Both the position numbers and the translations under genes were made by a program. The notes beneath the pieces are model-generated. The model was not told where the DNA came from. It saw nothing but the letters and a program-made list of their open reading frames with translations, and ran no database searches. From the NCBI GenBank assembly GCA_910588975.1, contig CAJUSE010000032.1:1-21697 (forward strand): a DNA stretch of 21,697 nucleotides, read 5' to 3'. This DNA is from an uncultured Oscillospiraceae bacterium (lineage in GTDB: Bacteria > Bacillota > Clostridia > Oscillospirales > Oscillospiraceae). Each line of letters begins with the position of its first letter. Within the stretch, counting starts at the first letter, position 1. Shown one piece after another: positions 7,783 to 15,877 of this stretch.

Positions 7783-8862
7783 ATGAAGTACACCCGTTTT
7801 TCCGCCCTGGCTCTGGCCGGGGCCCTGACCCTCTCCCTGGCTGCCTGCTCCCCCAAGGAGCCCAACCCCTCGGAGGTCCCCAGCCCCTCCCCGGTGGAGA
7901 GCGGGGCGCCCAGCCCCACCCCCACCCCCGAGGGAGGCCCCGTCACCGCTGACGGCAAGGTGAACGCCGCCTGGGAGGCCATTGCCAACACCATGGAGCT
8001 GCCCGCCCTGGTGGATCTGGACGACGACCTGCTCAGCAGCCTGTACTATCTGGATGCCTCTCTGCTGGAGGGGTATGTGGCCAAGATCCCCGCCATGAAC
8101 GTCCATGCCACCGAGTTCTTTATCGCCAGGGTGAAGGAGGGGAACATGGAGACGGTGAAGGCCGCCGCAGAGAAGCGGCAGGCCGACCTGCAGGCCCAGT
8201 GGTCCCAGTACCTCCCTGACCAGCTGGCCCTGGTGGAGGACTACAAGCTGGTGGAGAGCGGGGACTACCTGCTCTTCTGCGTCAGCGATGACAGCGATGC
8301 CATCGTGGCCGCCTTTGAGAAGGCAGTGACCGAGGGCGGGGAGGACACCGCCGTGCTGGCGCCCACCCCTGTGGCAGAGACCACCCCGACCCCCACTGCC
8401 GCTCCCACTCCGGCTCTCACCGCTCCGGCCACGGTCGAGCCCGTTGAGACCCCGGCCCAGGAGAGCCCCGAGGCCCAGCCCACTGCCCCCACCGCCCAGA
8501 GCGTCTACACCTCGGTGGCCGCCGCCGGGGGCATCTCCGGCTTTGTGGACACCTCCTTCGCCCTGGATGCCTATTATAGCCTCACCGAGGGGGATCTGGC
8601 CGATTACGCCCTCTATCAGCCCGACATGAGCACCAGCCTTCAGGAGGTCTTTGTGGCCCGGGCCGCCCAGGGCAAGCTGGAGACGGTGAAGGCCGCCTGC
8701 CAGTCCCGGCAGCAGGGGCTGAAGGAGGAGGCCGAGTTCTACACCGACACTGGCAGCTACATCGACAGCTATCAGCTGGTGACCCAGGGGGACTGGGTGC
8801 TGCTCTACATCGGCCCCAACGCCGACGCTGCCGCCAGCGCCTTCCAGAGCGCAGTGAAGTAA
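7783..8862 (+). CDS. Lipoprotein with two tandem DUF4358-like domains
   Basis: A 359-residue predicted lipoprotein. The signal peptide ends in a lipobox LAAC with lipidated C22, followed by a Pro/Ser/Thr-rich tether. Two related domains lie at about 60-185 and 235-358. Both contain a D-x-S region, a stretch ending in EFFIARVKEGNMETVKAA or EVFVARAAQGKLETVKAA, a following R-Q helix, and a final YLLFCVSD or WVLLYIGP strand. A Pro/Thr/Ala-rich linker joins them. This pattern matches my memory of the DUF4358 family, whose function is unknown. The domain pair suggests an internal duplication. The ATG follows AAAAGGAG. It sits before an MBOAT/DHHW acyltransferase pair, so a role in the same envelope modification is plausible but inferred. 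Confidence 0.78.
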   Translation: MKYTRFSALALAGALTLSLAACSPKEPNPSEVPSPSPVESGAPSPTPTPEGGPVTADGKVNAAWEAIANTMELPALVDLDDDLLSSLYYLDASLLEGYVAKIPAMNVHATEFFIARVKEGNMETVKAAAEKRQADLQAQWSQYLPDQLALVEDYKLVESGDYLLFCVSDDSDAIVAAFEKAVTEGGEDTAVLAPTPVAETTPTPTAAPTPALTAPATVEPVETPAQESPEAQPTAPTAQSVYTSVAAAGGISGFVDTSFALDAYYSLTEGDLADYALYQPDMSTSLQEVFVARAAQGKLETVKAACQSRQQGLKEEAEFYTDTGSYIDSYQLVTQGDWVLLYIGPNADAAASAFQSAVK

Positions 8863-8910
8863 GGGAGCGCCCAATTTCCCTGTTTTGCAATCTCTTTGTT
8901 CCTGGTAATA

Positions 8911-8942
8911 CCCTTCGTAGGGGCGGCCCCATGTGGCCGCCC
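8911..8942. repeat. Interspersed palindromic repeat, family B, copy 1
   Basis: CCCTTCGTAGGGGCGGCC followed by a short spacer and GGCCGCCC forms a GGGCGGCC/GGCCGCCC-type palindrome in the gap between the lipoprotein and the MBOAT gene. The same core occurs twice, in opposite orientations, at 12545-12632; CCCTTCGTAGGGGCGGCC is shared exactly with the reverse complement of the copy ending at 12632. The following 60 bases (to about 9003) hold further small palindromes, such as GGTGGTTCCACC. Confidence 0.75.
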
Positions 8943-9044
8943 GGTGGTTCCACCCCCCAAGGGTGGCATTGGGTCGGTGAGGGCGAAACCCACCTTGTGC
9001 CGAACAATTAGTTTACATAATTCTATCATAAGGGAGGTGTCCCT

Positions 9045-10448
9045 TTGGTCTTTTCCACCCTGTTTTTCATCTTCACCTATTTTCCCATCGTGCTGGCCCT
9101 TCACTACCTGTGCCCGGTGAAGTGGCGCAATGGCCTGCTGCTGGTGGTCAACCTCATTTTCTACGGCTGGAAGAAGCCGGCCTACATTTTCATCATGTTT
9201 GCCTCCATCGGCATCGACTATGTCCACGGCCTGCTGGTGGAAAAGGCAAAGAGCCAGGGTAATGACCGCCGGGCCCGGCGGTATGTGGTCCAGAGCGTGG
9301 TCTTTAATCTGGCCCTGCTGGGCTTCTTCAAGTACTGGGACTTCATCGCCCGGTCCCTGGCCGGCCTGGGGCTGGGCTTCATGCCCGTGCTGGGGCTGGA
9401 GCTGCCTGTGGGCATCAGCTTCTACACCTTCCAGACCATGAGCTACACCATCGACGTCTACCGGGGGGATGCCAAAGCCCAGAGGAGCATCGTCAACTTC
9501 GGCACCTTTGTCACCCTGTTTCCCCAGCTCATTGCCGGCCCCATTCTGAAGTACAAGGACCTGGCCGACCAGATCGATGAGCGGGACTACCCGGTGGAGC
9601 GATTTGCCGCCGGCGTGCAGATCTTCACCGTGGGCCTTGCCAAAAAGGTGCTGCTGGCCAACAACATCGGCGCTCTGTGGGAGGTCTACAAGGCCATGCC
9701 CGCCGCCTCCCTCACCACCGCCGGGGCCTGGCTGGGGGTGGTGGCCTTCGCCTTCCAGCTCTACTTCGACTTCTCGGGGTATTCGGACATGGCGGTGGGC
9801 CTTGGCAATATGCTGGGCTTTGAGTTCACCGGCAACTTCAACTACCCCTACACGGCCAGGAGCATCACCGATTTCTGGCGGCGGTGGCACATCTCCCTGA
9901 GCTCCTGGTTCCGGGACTACCTGTACTTCCCCCTGGGGGGCAGCCGGGTGGGGAAGGGCAGGCTGGTGTTCAACCTGCTTGTGGTCTGGGCGGCTACCGG
10001 CATCTGGCACGGGGCCAACTGGAACTTCCTCCTCTGGGGGCTCTACTACGGCATTTTGCTGGTGGGGGAAAAGCTGCTGTGGGGGGAGGGGCTGAAGAAG
10101 CTGCCCGCCCCGGTGCAGCACGGCTACACCCTGCTCATCGTGCTGGTGGGCTGGGCCCTCTTTGCCATCGAGGACTTCGCCGCCCTGGGCCCCTACCTCT
10201 CGGCCATGTTCGGCTTTGCCGCCGGCGGGCTGTGGAATGGGGCGGTGGGTTACTACCTGCGCTCCTACGGGGTGGTGCTGGTCCTGGCCGCTCTGGCCTC
10301 CACCCCCCTGGGGGCAAAAAGCTGGGAAAAGCTGCCCCAGAAGGGAAAGGCTGTGGCCCTGCCCCTTCTCATGCTCTTTGCCCTGGCCCTGGCCACGGCC
10401 TATCTGGTGGACGGGACCTACAACCCCTTCCTCTATTTCCAATTTTAA
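9045..10448 (+). CDS. MBOAT family O-acyltransferase (AlgI/DltB-like)
   Basis: A 467-residue polytopic membrane acyltransferase expected to pass acyl (usually acetyl) groups across the membrane onto a cell-surface polymer. The MBOAT hallmarks are visible: WRRWHISLSSWFRDYLYFPLGGSR (H282) and the catalytic histidine in GIWHGANW (H322), each within a hydrophobic setting of about ten or more membrane segments. PVGISFYTFQTMSYTIDVYRG is characteristic of the AlgI branch. Translation begins at TTG 9045, with AGGGAGGTG 5 bases upstream; no in-frame ATG fits. The DHHW partner follows after 65 bases, which is the usual two-component arrangement for O-acetylation. The acceptor polymer is not identifiable from sequence. 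Confidence 0.92.
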   Translation: MVFSTLFFIFTYFPIVLALHYLCPVKWRNGLLLVVNLIFYGWKKPAYIFIMFASIGIDYVHGLLVEKAKSQGNDRRARRYVVQSVVFNLALLGFFKYWDFIARSLAGLGLGFMPVLGLELPVGISFYTFQTMSYTIDVYRGDAKAQRSIVNFGTFVTLFPQLIAGPILKYKDLADQIDERDYPVERFAAGVQIFTVGLAKKVLLANNIGALWEVYKAMPAASLTTAGAWLGVVAFAFQLYFDFSGYSDMAVGLGNMLGFEFTGNFNYPYTARSITDFWRRWHISLSSWFRDYLYFPLGGSRVGKGRLVFNLLVVWAATGIWHGANWNFLLWGLYYGILLVGEKLLWGEGLKKLPAPVQHGYTLLIVLVGWALFAIEDFAALGPYLSAMFGFAAGGLWNGAVGYYLRSYGVVLVLAALASTPLGAKSWEKLPQKGKAVALPLLMLFALALATAYLVDGTYNPFLYFQF

Positions 10449-10513
10449 GCCGGGCGCACAGGGTGTGCCCTTACCTATAAAAGTTCGCTCAATTTTTCTG
10501 CGAGGTGTTTTCC

Positions 10514-11701
10514 ATGAACAAACGCTATGCCCGCTTTCTCTCCGCTCTCTTTTGCTCCTCCCTGGCCCTGGTCTTTGCCGCCAACGCCCTGACTCCGGAC
10601 AAGGAGTTTTCCCAGGTGGAGAACCGCACCCTGGCCCAGCGGCCCAAGCTGACCTGGGGCGATCTGGCCCCCAAGAACCTTCTGGAGGACAAGGGGGCGT
10701 TCTACACCGGCTCCTTTATGGCCGACTACGAGCGCTATACCACCGACCAGTTCCCCGGCCGGGACGGCTGGGTGGCCGCCAAGGCCTGGAGCGAGCGGCT
10801 CATGGGCAAGCGGGAGAACAACGGGATCTACTTCTGTGACGACGCTACCCTCATCTCCCGCTTTGACGAGCCCGACTGGGCCAAGGTGGACAAGAACCTG
10901 GGCTATGTGGAGAAGTTCGCCCAGAGCGCCGGGGTGCCCGTGTATTTCGGCCTCATCCCCACCCAGGCCTATGCCTGGAAGGACAAGCTGCCCGCCGGTG
11001 CTCCCAACGCCGACCAGAAGGGGGTGGCGGACCGTGCCGGGACCGCCATGCCCTCGGTCAAGCTGGCCCAGAGCCTGTGGACCACCCTGCCCGGCCACGC
11101 CGGGGAGGACATCTTCTACCGTACCGACCACCACTGGACCAGCCTGGGGGCCTACTACGGCTACACCGCCCTTATGACCGATCTGGGCATGGCCGATGAG
11201 ATCATCCCCCTGGAAAACTACACCAAGACCACCGTTTCCGACGAGTTCTACGGCACCCTGTTTTCCACCTCCGGTGTCCGCTGGGTAAAGCCGGACGAGA
11301 TGGACACCTACGTCCCCGAGACGGAGAACATCACCGTGGTGAGCAAGACCTACGACGCCAAGGGCAACCCGGTGGACGAGCCCCGGCAGCTCTATGACGA
11401 GAGCTATCTGGAGAAAAAGGACAAGTACTCCATGTTCCTGGGGGGCCAGCAGTCCCTGGGGGTGGTGAAGATCGCCGGCAACGAGGGCAAGCCCAAGCTG
11501 CTGCTGATCCGGGACAGCTACTCCGACTCCCTGGTGCCCTTCCTCACCCCCCACTTCTCCGAGATCCACCTGGTGGACCTGCGGTATAACAAGCAGTCCA
11601 CCCGGGAGTATATCGCCAAAAACGGCATTGACCTGGCCGTGGTGCTCTACTCGGTGCCCAACTTTGTCAGCGACTCCAACCTGGTCTGGCTGGGCAAGTA
11701 A
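10514..11701 (+). CDS. DHHW/AlgX-like SGNH-type protein, partner of the MBOAT acyltransferase
   Basis: A 395-residue exported or membrane-anchored protein with an N-terminal hydrophobic segment (about 6-25, ARFLSALFCSSLALVFAANA). Its family signature is TDHHWTSLGAYYGY, with DHHW at 205-208. LLLIRDSYSDSLVPFLTPHF carries the candidate nucleophile S335 of the SGNH/AlgX fold, close to the C-terminus as in that family. It probably receives acyl groups from the upstream MBOAT protein and places them on a surface polysaccharide or teichoic acid-like polymer. The ATG at 10514 is preferred: GCGAGGTG lies about 7 bases upstream, and the in-frame GTG at 10505 overlaps that site. A strong terminator follows. 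Confidence 0.87.
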   Translation: MNKRYARFLSALFCSSLALVFAANALTPDKEFSQVENRTLAQRPKLTWGDLAPKNLLEDKGAFYTGSFMADYERYTTDQFPGRDGWVAAKAWSERLMGKRENNGIYFCDDATLISRFDEPDWAKVDKNLGYVEKFAQSAGVPVYFGLIPTQAYAWKDKLPAGAPNADQKGVADRAGTAMPSVKLAQSLWTTLPGHAGEDIFYRTDHHWTSLGAYYGYTALMTDLGMADEIIPLENYTKTTVSDEFYGTLFSTSGVRWVKPDEMDTYVPETENITVVSKTYDAKGNPVDEPRQLYDESYLEKKDKYSMFLGGQQSLGVVKIAGNEGKPKLLLIRDSYSDSLVPFLTPHFSEIHLVDLRYNKQSTREYIAKNGIDLAVVLYSVPNFVSDSNLVWLGK

Positions 11702-11707
11702 ACGTCG

Positions 11708-11745
11708 AAAAAACCTCCTCACCGAAGTCGGTGAGGAGGTTTTTT
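11708..11745. terminator. Bidirectional rho-independent terminator between the convergent DHHW and SDR genes
   Basis: A 16-bp perfect stem (11708-11723 with 11730-11745) including six A-T pairs at its base, with a 6-base loop. T-runs appear on both strands, so it can end transcripts from the left (DHHW gene) and from the right (SDR gene). Confidence 0.93.
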
Positions 11746-11792
11746 CCTTATGCCTCGCAGATCAGGGGGGACAGGCTGTCCCGCCCCTTGTA

Positions 11793-12521
11793 TCAAATCA
11801 CCAGTCCGCCGTTGACGGGCAGGTCGGCGCCGGTGATGAAGCCAGCCTCCTCGCTGCACAAAAAGGCCACGGCGGCGGCCACCTCCTCCGGCTTTCCGAT
11901 GCGGCCCAGGGGGGTCTCCTCACAGAGGGCGGAGAGGTCCTCGGGGGTGAGATGGGCATTCATGTCGGTGTCGATGACCCCGGGGGAGACCAGGTTCACC
12001 GTGATGCCCGAGGGGCCCACCTCCTTGGCCAGAGACTTGCCCAGGGCCAGCAGCCCTCCCTTGGCAGCGGAGTAGGCCCCCTCGCAGGCGCCCCCTACCT
12101 CTCCCCACATGGAGGAGAGGAGGACGATACGGCCCGCCTTCTGCCGGATCATGGTGGGCAGGGCGGAGCGGCAGCAGTAGAAAGCACCGTCCAAATCGGT
12201 TGACATAATTTTACGGTAATCGGTATCGCTCATATCCTGGGTGAGCCCCTGCCAGGCCACGGCGGCGTTGCAGACGAGGGCATCCAGCCGGGCGAACCGC
12301 TCCAGAACAGTTGCCACCATGGCCCGGACCTGGTCGGGGTCGCCCACGTCGGCCTGGACCGCCAGGCCATCCAGCTCATGGGCCAGAGCCTCGGCCCTTT
12401 CTTTTGAGTTTACATAATTTATAATTACGGTGTAGCCGTTGGTGTGGAGCCGCCGGGCGATGGCGGCGCCGAGGCCTCGGCTGCCGCCGGTGATGAGGGC
12501 GATTTTGGGCGTGGCAGACAT
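11793..12521 (-). CDS. Short-chain dehydrogenase/reductase (FabG-like SDR)
   Basis: A 242-residue classical SDR that should reduce or oxidise a carbonyl/hydroxyl substrate with NAD(P). The Rossmann motif TGGSRGLG is at 11-18; an arginine in that loop is common in NADP-preferring members. The NAA motif is in CNAAVAW (84-90). The catalytic serine is at 136/137 (LLSSMWG), and Tyr150 and Lys154 form Y-x3-K in AYSAAKGG. The C-terminus GADLPVNGG is typical of FabG-like enzymes. The start at 12521 is fixed by GGGAGGT, 7 bases upstream. The reading frame stays open far upstream, but that part runs through family B repeats. No fatty-acid genes are adjacent, so an actual FabG role is unsupported. Confidence 0.9.
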   Translation of the reverse strand: MSATPKIALITGGSRGLGAAIARRLHTNGYTVIINYVNSKERAEALAHELDGLAVQADVGDPDQVRAMVATVLERFARLDALVCNAAVAWQGLTQDMSDTDYRKIMSTDLDGAFYCCRSALPTMIRQKAGRIVLLSSMWGEVGGACEGAYSAAKGGLLALGKSLAKEVGPSGITVNLVSPGVIDTDMNAHLTPEDLSALCEETPLGRIGKPEEVAAAVAFLCSEEAGFITGADLPVNGGLVI

Positions 12522-12544
12522 GGCGATAACCTCCCGGATGTGGA

Positions 12545-12632
12545 GTAGGGGCGGCCTGTGGCCGCCCGCTCTTTTTGCGATACGATTTGCTCTTGTGAGG
12601 ATTGGGCGGCCGCAGGCCGCCCCTACGAAGGG
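12545..12632. repeat. Inverted pair of family B palindromic repeats
   Basis: A 23-base copy at 12545-12567 and an inverted copy at 12604-12626 match at 22 of 23 positions, 36 bases apart. The pair can therefore form one long hairpin, while each copy is also internally palindromic. Both begin GTAGGGGCGGCCTG. The inverted copy continues into CGAAGGG, matching the copy at 8911. The pair fills most of the gap between the SDR start and the Fe-S operon promoter; nothing coding was seen in 12522-12811. Confidence 0.85.
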
Positions 12633-12727
12633 ATAGGCGAGAAGAGATAGATGTGGGTCACCTGTTACAAAAAAGTATACCAAATTTTCCCGCCGGGTGC
12701 AACGGGGGATAAAATTTCCCCGCCCTC

Positions 12728-12756
12728 TTGTATTTTCCTCTGCTGCGTGATACAAT
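12728..12756 (+). promoter_or_regulatory. Sigma-A-type promoter of the SUF-like operon
   Basis: TTGTAT (12728-12733) and TACAAT (12751-12756) are separated by 17 bases, about 55 bases before the sufC-like start. No Rrf2/IscR-type operator could be assigned with confidence. Confidence 0.65.
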
Positions 12757-12811
12757 ACTGAATTGATAGGAAATCCCACAGAACACTCATCCACAAAGGA
12801 GTTTCGATATT

Positions 12812-13543
12812 ATGCTTGAAATCAGCCACTTGCGCTATGAGGTCACCACCGAGGACGGCAGCGAGCTGGGCATCCTGCGGGACGTGTCCCTCACCATCCC
12901 CGAGGGCAAGCTGGTGGTTATCACCGGCCCCAACGGCGGCGGCAAGACCACTCTGGCCCGGACCATCATGGGCCTGAACCAGCCCACCGGCGGCACCATC
13001 CGCTGGAATGGCACCGACATTACAAACCTCTCCATCACCGACCGGGCCAAGGCCGGGGTAAGCTATGGCTTTCAGCAGCCCCCCCGGTTCAAGGGCCTGA
13101 AGGTGAAGGACCTCATCAGCCTGGCCGCCGGGCGGGAGCTGACCCCCAGCGACGGCTGCCGCTATCTGACCCAGGTGGGCCTGTGCGCCGACGACTACAT
13201 CGACCGGGAGGTGGACGCCTCCCTCTCCGGCGGCGAGGTCAAGCGCATTGAGATCGCCACCATCCTGGCCCGGGGGGCGGGGCTGCTCATCTTTGACGAG
13301 CCCGAGGCGGGCATCGACCTGTGGTCCTTCGCCAAGCTCACCGAGACCTTTGAGCGCATCCACAAAAACGGAGACGCCACCCTGCTCATCATCTCCCACC
13401 AGGAGCGCATCATCCAGCTGGCTGACGAGATCGTGGTCATTGAGAAGGGCGAGGTGGCCAGCCACGGGCCCCGGGAGGAGATCTTCCCCCAGATCATGGC
13501 CCGGACCCTGCCCGGCTGCGGGTTTATGAAGGAGGGACTGTAA
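12812..13543 (+). CDS. sufC: SufC-like Fe-S cluster assembly ATPase
   Basis: A 243-residue ABC-type ATPase of the SUF iron-sulfur cluster assembly scaffold. It is cytosolic, energising cluster formation rather than transport. Walker A GPNGGGKTT is at 39-47, the Q-loop at 88-89 (GFQQPPRFKG, typical of SufC), signature LSGGEVKR at 138-145, Walker B LLIFDEPEAGID at 158-169, and the switch histidine at H196 (IISHQ). The DEPE-x-GID form is the SufC variant of the usual D-loop. The ATG follows AAAGGAG. The next gene begins 3 bases after its stop, so the two products are almost certainly translated together as a complex. Confidence 0.92.
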   Translation: MLEISHLRYEVTTEDGSELGILRDVSLTIPEGKLVVITGPNGGGKTTLARTIMGLNQPTGGTIRWNGTDITNLSITDRAKAGVSYGFQQPPRFKGLKVKDLISLAAGRELTPSDGCRYLTQVGLCADDYIDREVDASLSGGEVKRIEIATILARGAGLLIFDEPEAGIDLWSFAKLTETFERIHKNGDATLLIISHQERIIQLADEIVVIEKGEVASHGPREEIFPQIMARTLPGCGFMKEGL

Positions 13544-13546
13544 GCC

Positions 13547-14464
13547 ATGGAAAAGCTGGATTGGAAGCTCTTGAAGGAGATCGCCGAGCTGGAAAAGACC
13601 CCCATCGGCGCCTATAATTTCCGGGTGAACGGTCAGTCGGACGAGAGACAGACCACCGCCAACATCGACATTCAGACCAAGGCCGACAAGCCGGGCATCG
13701 ACATCATCGTCAAGCCGGGCACTAAGGGGGAGAGCGTCCACATCCCCGTGGTCCTCACCGAGACGGGTCTGAAGGATCTGGTCTACAACGATTTCTTCAT
13801 CGGCGAGGGGGCCGATGTGGACATTGTGGCCGGCTGCGGCATCCACAACGCCGGCTGCGAGACCAGCCAGCACGACGGCATCCACGTGTTCCACGTGGGT
13901 AAGAACGCCAAGGTGCGCTATGTGGAGCGCCACTACGGCGAGGGAGAGGGCACCGGCGAGCGGGTGCTCAACCCCCGCACCGAGGTCTATTTGGAGGAGG
14001 GGGCCTCCATCACCCTGGAGATGACCCAGATCGCCGGGGTGGACTCCACCATCCGGGACACCGTGGTGGTGGTGGGGGCCGGCGGGGAGTGCATTTTGAA
14101 CGAGAAGCTCCTCACCGACGGCCACCAGCGGGCCGAGAGCAATATGGAGATCATCCTGGCCGGCGAGGGAGCCACCGGCCGGGTGGTGAGCCGGTCGGTG
14201 GGCAAGGGGGAGAGCGTGCAGATCTTCCGGCCCTGCATGACGGGCAAGGCCGCCGGCTTTGGCCACGTCCAGTGCGACTCCATCATCATGGACAATGCCA
14301 AGATCAAGTCCATCCCCGCCATTGACGCCCAGGACCTGAACGCTCAGCTCATCCACGAGGCGGCCATCGGCAAGATCGCCGGGGACCAGATTTTGAAGCT
14401 GATGACCCTGGGCCTCACCGAGGAAGAGGCTGAAGAGAAGATTTTGGAAGGGTTTTTGAACTGA
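13547..14464 (+). CDS. SufB/SufD-family scaffold protein, short single-copy form
   Basis: A 305-residue SufB/D-family protein, much shorter than classical SufB (about 465-495 residues). The beta-helix core and the conserved C-terminus are present (GHVQCDS, then AQLIHEAAIGKIAGDQILKLMTLGLTEEEA). C243 aligns with the cluster-building cysteine of E. coli SufB (C405), E271 with its Glu434 and H270 with its His433, so the active residues are kept even though the N-terminal part is reduced. Only one SufB/D gene is present, with no SufS, SufU or SufD next to it. This matches the minimal two-gene (SufC+SufB-like, also called SMS) arrangement known from archaea and anaerobes. A homodimer with two ATPases is the likely complex. 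Confidence 0.88.
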   Translation: MEKLDWKLLKEIAELEKTPIGAYNFRVNGQSDERQTTANIDIQTKADKPGIDIIVKPGTKGESVHIPVVLTETGLKDLVYNDFFIGEGADVDIVAGCGIHNAGCETSQHDGIHVFHVGKNAKVRYVERHYGEGEGTGERVLNPRTEVYLEEGASITLEMTQIAGVDSTIRDTVVVVGAGGECILNEKLLTDGHQRAESNMEIILAGEGATGRVVSRSVGKGESVQIFRPCMTGKAAGFGHVQCDSIIMDNAKIKSIPAIDAQDLNAQLIHEAAIGKIAGDQILKLMTLGLTEEEAEEKILEGFLN

Positions 14465-14480
14465 GCCTTTGTAAAGGGAA

Positions 14481-14515
14481 CGCCCCTCCCGCCGTGCAGG
14501 CGGGAGGGGCTTTTT
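14481..14515 (+). terminator. Rho-independent terminator after the SUF-like operon
   Basis: A perfect 12-bp GC-rich stem (14482-14493 with 14499-14510), loop GTGCA, then TTTTT, 17 bases past the stop codon. No T-run is present on the other strand. Confidence 0.92.
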
Positions 14516-14578
14516 GCCCCTTGCGGGACCGTGTTTCTATAGCGGCAACCATGTGCGCCTCTGCAAAAGGGCGGTGGG

Positions 14579-15724
14579 CTATTCCTCCAACAGGCCCAGG
14601 AGGACGGCGCCGGTGGCCCGGGCCAGCTCCCGGGCGGCGGCAAGGGCCTCCTGAAGGGTGTTGCCGTGGCTGCCCACCTCCACCAGGAGGCTGCCCGGGC
14701 AGAGCTGTTGGTTATAGTGGCTGGTGCGCAGGGCCATGGGCCGGGCCAGGGTGGGGTAGAGGGTGTCCAGGCTCCGCTGGATCTTGCAGGCCAGAGTCAG
14801 GTTTTTCTCCCAGTTGGGGTGGACCTCCCCGGTGCCCACCACCAGCATGACCTGGGCGGTCTTGGCACCGTTGACGGTGGTCACCGTTTTATACACTGTG
14901 CCGTCCCCGGCGATGAGGGCGTCCCGGTGGACGTCCAGCACCACCCGGATAGTGGGGTACTCCTTCAGGTAGTTCTCCACCGCCTCCCGGGAGCGGGTAT
15001 AGGCTCCGTTGTATTGTGGGTAGTCATAGAGGGTCTTGTCGTGAAGGACCTTCAGCCCCATCTCGGTGAACACCGCCGCCATCTCCTCCCCCACCCGGAC
15101 CATGTTGTAGTTCTGGTCCAGGGTGCGGCTGTTGTTGTCGCTGGGGGTATAGACATCGGTGCCGTCAGGGGTGTAGGCCTCGGTGGCGTGGGTGTGGACG
15201 ATGAGGATCTGGGGGCCATCCTGGGCGGGGGAGAGGGTGAGCTCCACCGCCCGTTGGGCCAGGGCGGCCAGGTCCACCGTCAGGTCGGTGCGGTTATATA
15301 AGTACAGCCCCGCCCCGGTGACATAGCCCTTGTCGCTGGTGGGCACCAGGGTCTGCTCCACAATGCTGCCCGGGGCGGTGGTGGCGGCGGGCTCGGGGGA
15401 GAGGTCGTCATGGTCGGGGGCGGGTTGGGCATCGGGCAGGGGCTTTGCCGAGGCCGCCGGAGAGAGCTCCCCGGGAGGATTGGCCCACAGCAGAGGGGAT
15501 TGCTCCACGGCCAGCCGCTGCCAGAAGGACAGGCCGCCCTGGGGCAGGGCCCCCAGCTCGGTACGCAGGACGGCGGTGACAAAGGCGGGGCTGGAGGCCA
15601 GCCGGCCCACTGCGCTCCCCAGCGCCTCCGCCCCCGTCCCCATGCTTAGAAGCCACAGGGCCACAAAGGCCATACACAGGCCGCCGCTGCGCCGCAGCAG
15701 CCGGCCCCATCGGATCGCTCTCAT
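14579..15724 (-). CDS. spoIIP: Stage II sporulation protein P (peptidoglycan amidase)
   Basis: A 381-residue sporulation enzyme. SpoIIP is a membrane-anchored N-acetylmuramoyl-L-alanine amidase/endopeptidase that works with SpoIID and SpoIIM to thin septal peptidoglycan and drive engulfment. An N-terminal membrane segment (GGLCMAFVALWLLSMGTG) precedes a Pro/Ala-rich stretch. The amidase domain shows ILIVHTHATEAY (zinc histidine), YNGAYTRSREAVENYL (zinc glutamate), VLDVHRDA and LLVEVGSHGNTLQEA (catalytic glutamate). The ATG at 15724 is chosen over the in-frame TTG at 15772 because GAGGAGGG lies 7 bases upstream. SpoIIP is normally under mother-cell sigma-E control; no confident sigma-E promoter could be read. 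It marks the organism as an endospore former or recent descendant. Confidence 0.93.
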   Translation of the reverse strand: MRAIRWGRLLRRSGGLCMAFVALWLLSMGTGAEALGSAVGRLASSPAFVTAVLRTELGALPQGGLSFWQRLAVEQSPLLWANPPGELSPAASAKPLPDAQPAPDHDDLSPEPAATTAPGSIVEQTLVPTSDKGYVTGAGLYLYNRTDLTVDLAALAQRAVELTLSPAQDGPQILIVHTHATEAYTPDGTDVYTPSDNNSRTLDQNYNMVRVGEEMAAVFTEMGLKVLHDKTLYDYPQYNGAYTRSREAVENYLKEYPTIRVVLDVHRDALIAGDGTVYKTVTTVNGAKTAQVMLVVGTGEVHPNWEKNLTLACKIQRSLDTLYPTLARPMALRTSHYNQQLCPGSLLVEVGSHGNTLQEALAAARELARATGAVLLGLLEE

Positions 15725-15835
15725 CGCTTGTCCCTCCTCGTTGGTGTCTGTACCTTTGCCCTTGTCAAGCAAGGGTACCCTTCAGCATATGCGCCGGGTG
15801 GGGGGAACAGTCCTGAAAGTTTGCCCCGGGGCGCA

Positions 15836-15877
15836 AAAATCCCCGGAGGGCCTGAAAGCAGGCACTCCGGGGATCTT
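15836..15877 (-). terminator. Rho-independent terminator after the DEAD-box helicase gene
   Basis: On the minus strand the helicase stop (15878-15880) is followed at once by a long hairpin (ATCCCCGGAG pairing with CTCCGGGGAT, inner CCTG/CAGG pairing with loop CTTT) and then ATTTTTG. Confidence 0.88.

Noticed and set aside
8805..10442. Long open frame (545 codons) opposite the MBOAT gene
   Set aside because: Antisense shadow without recognisable motifs; it crosses family B repeat sequence.
12408..12424. GTTTACATAATT sequence shared with the region before the MBOAT gene (about 9011)
   Set aside because: Here it is ordinary coding sequence of the SDR gene (reverse of a VIINYVN stretch); a 12-base AT-rich match is within chance.
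12522..12794. Upstream extension of the SDR gene adding 91 residues
   Set aside because: It translates the inverted repeat pair and the Fe-S operon promoter. The strong ribosome binding site lies just before the ATG at 12521.
15763..15768. TTGACA on the minus strand as the -35 box of spoIIP
   Set aside because: No acceptable -10 box at 16-18 bases; spoIIP is expected to use a sporulation sigma factor instead.
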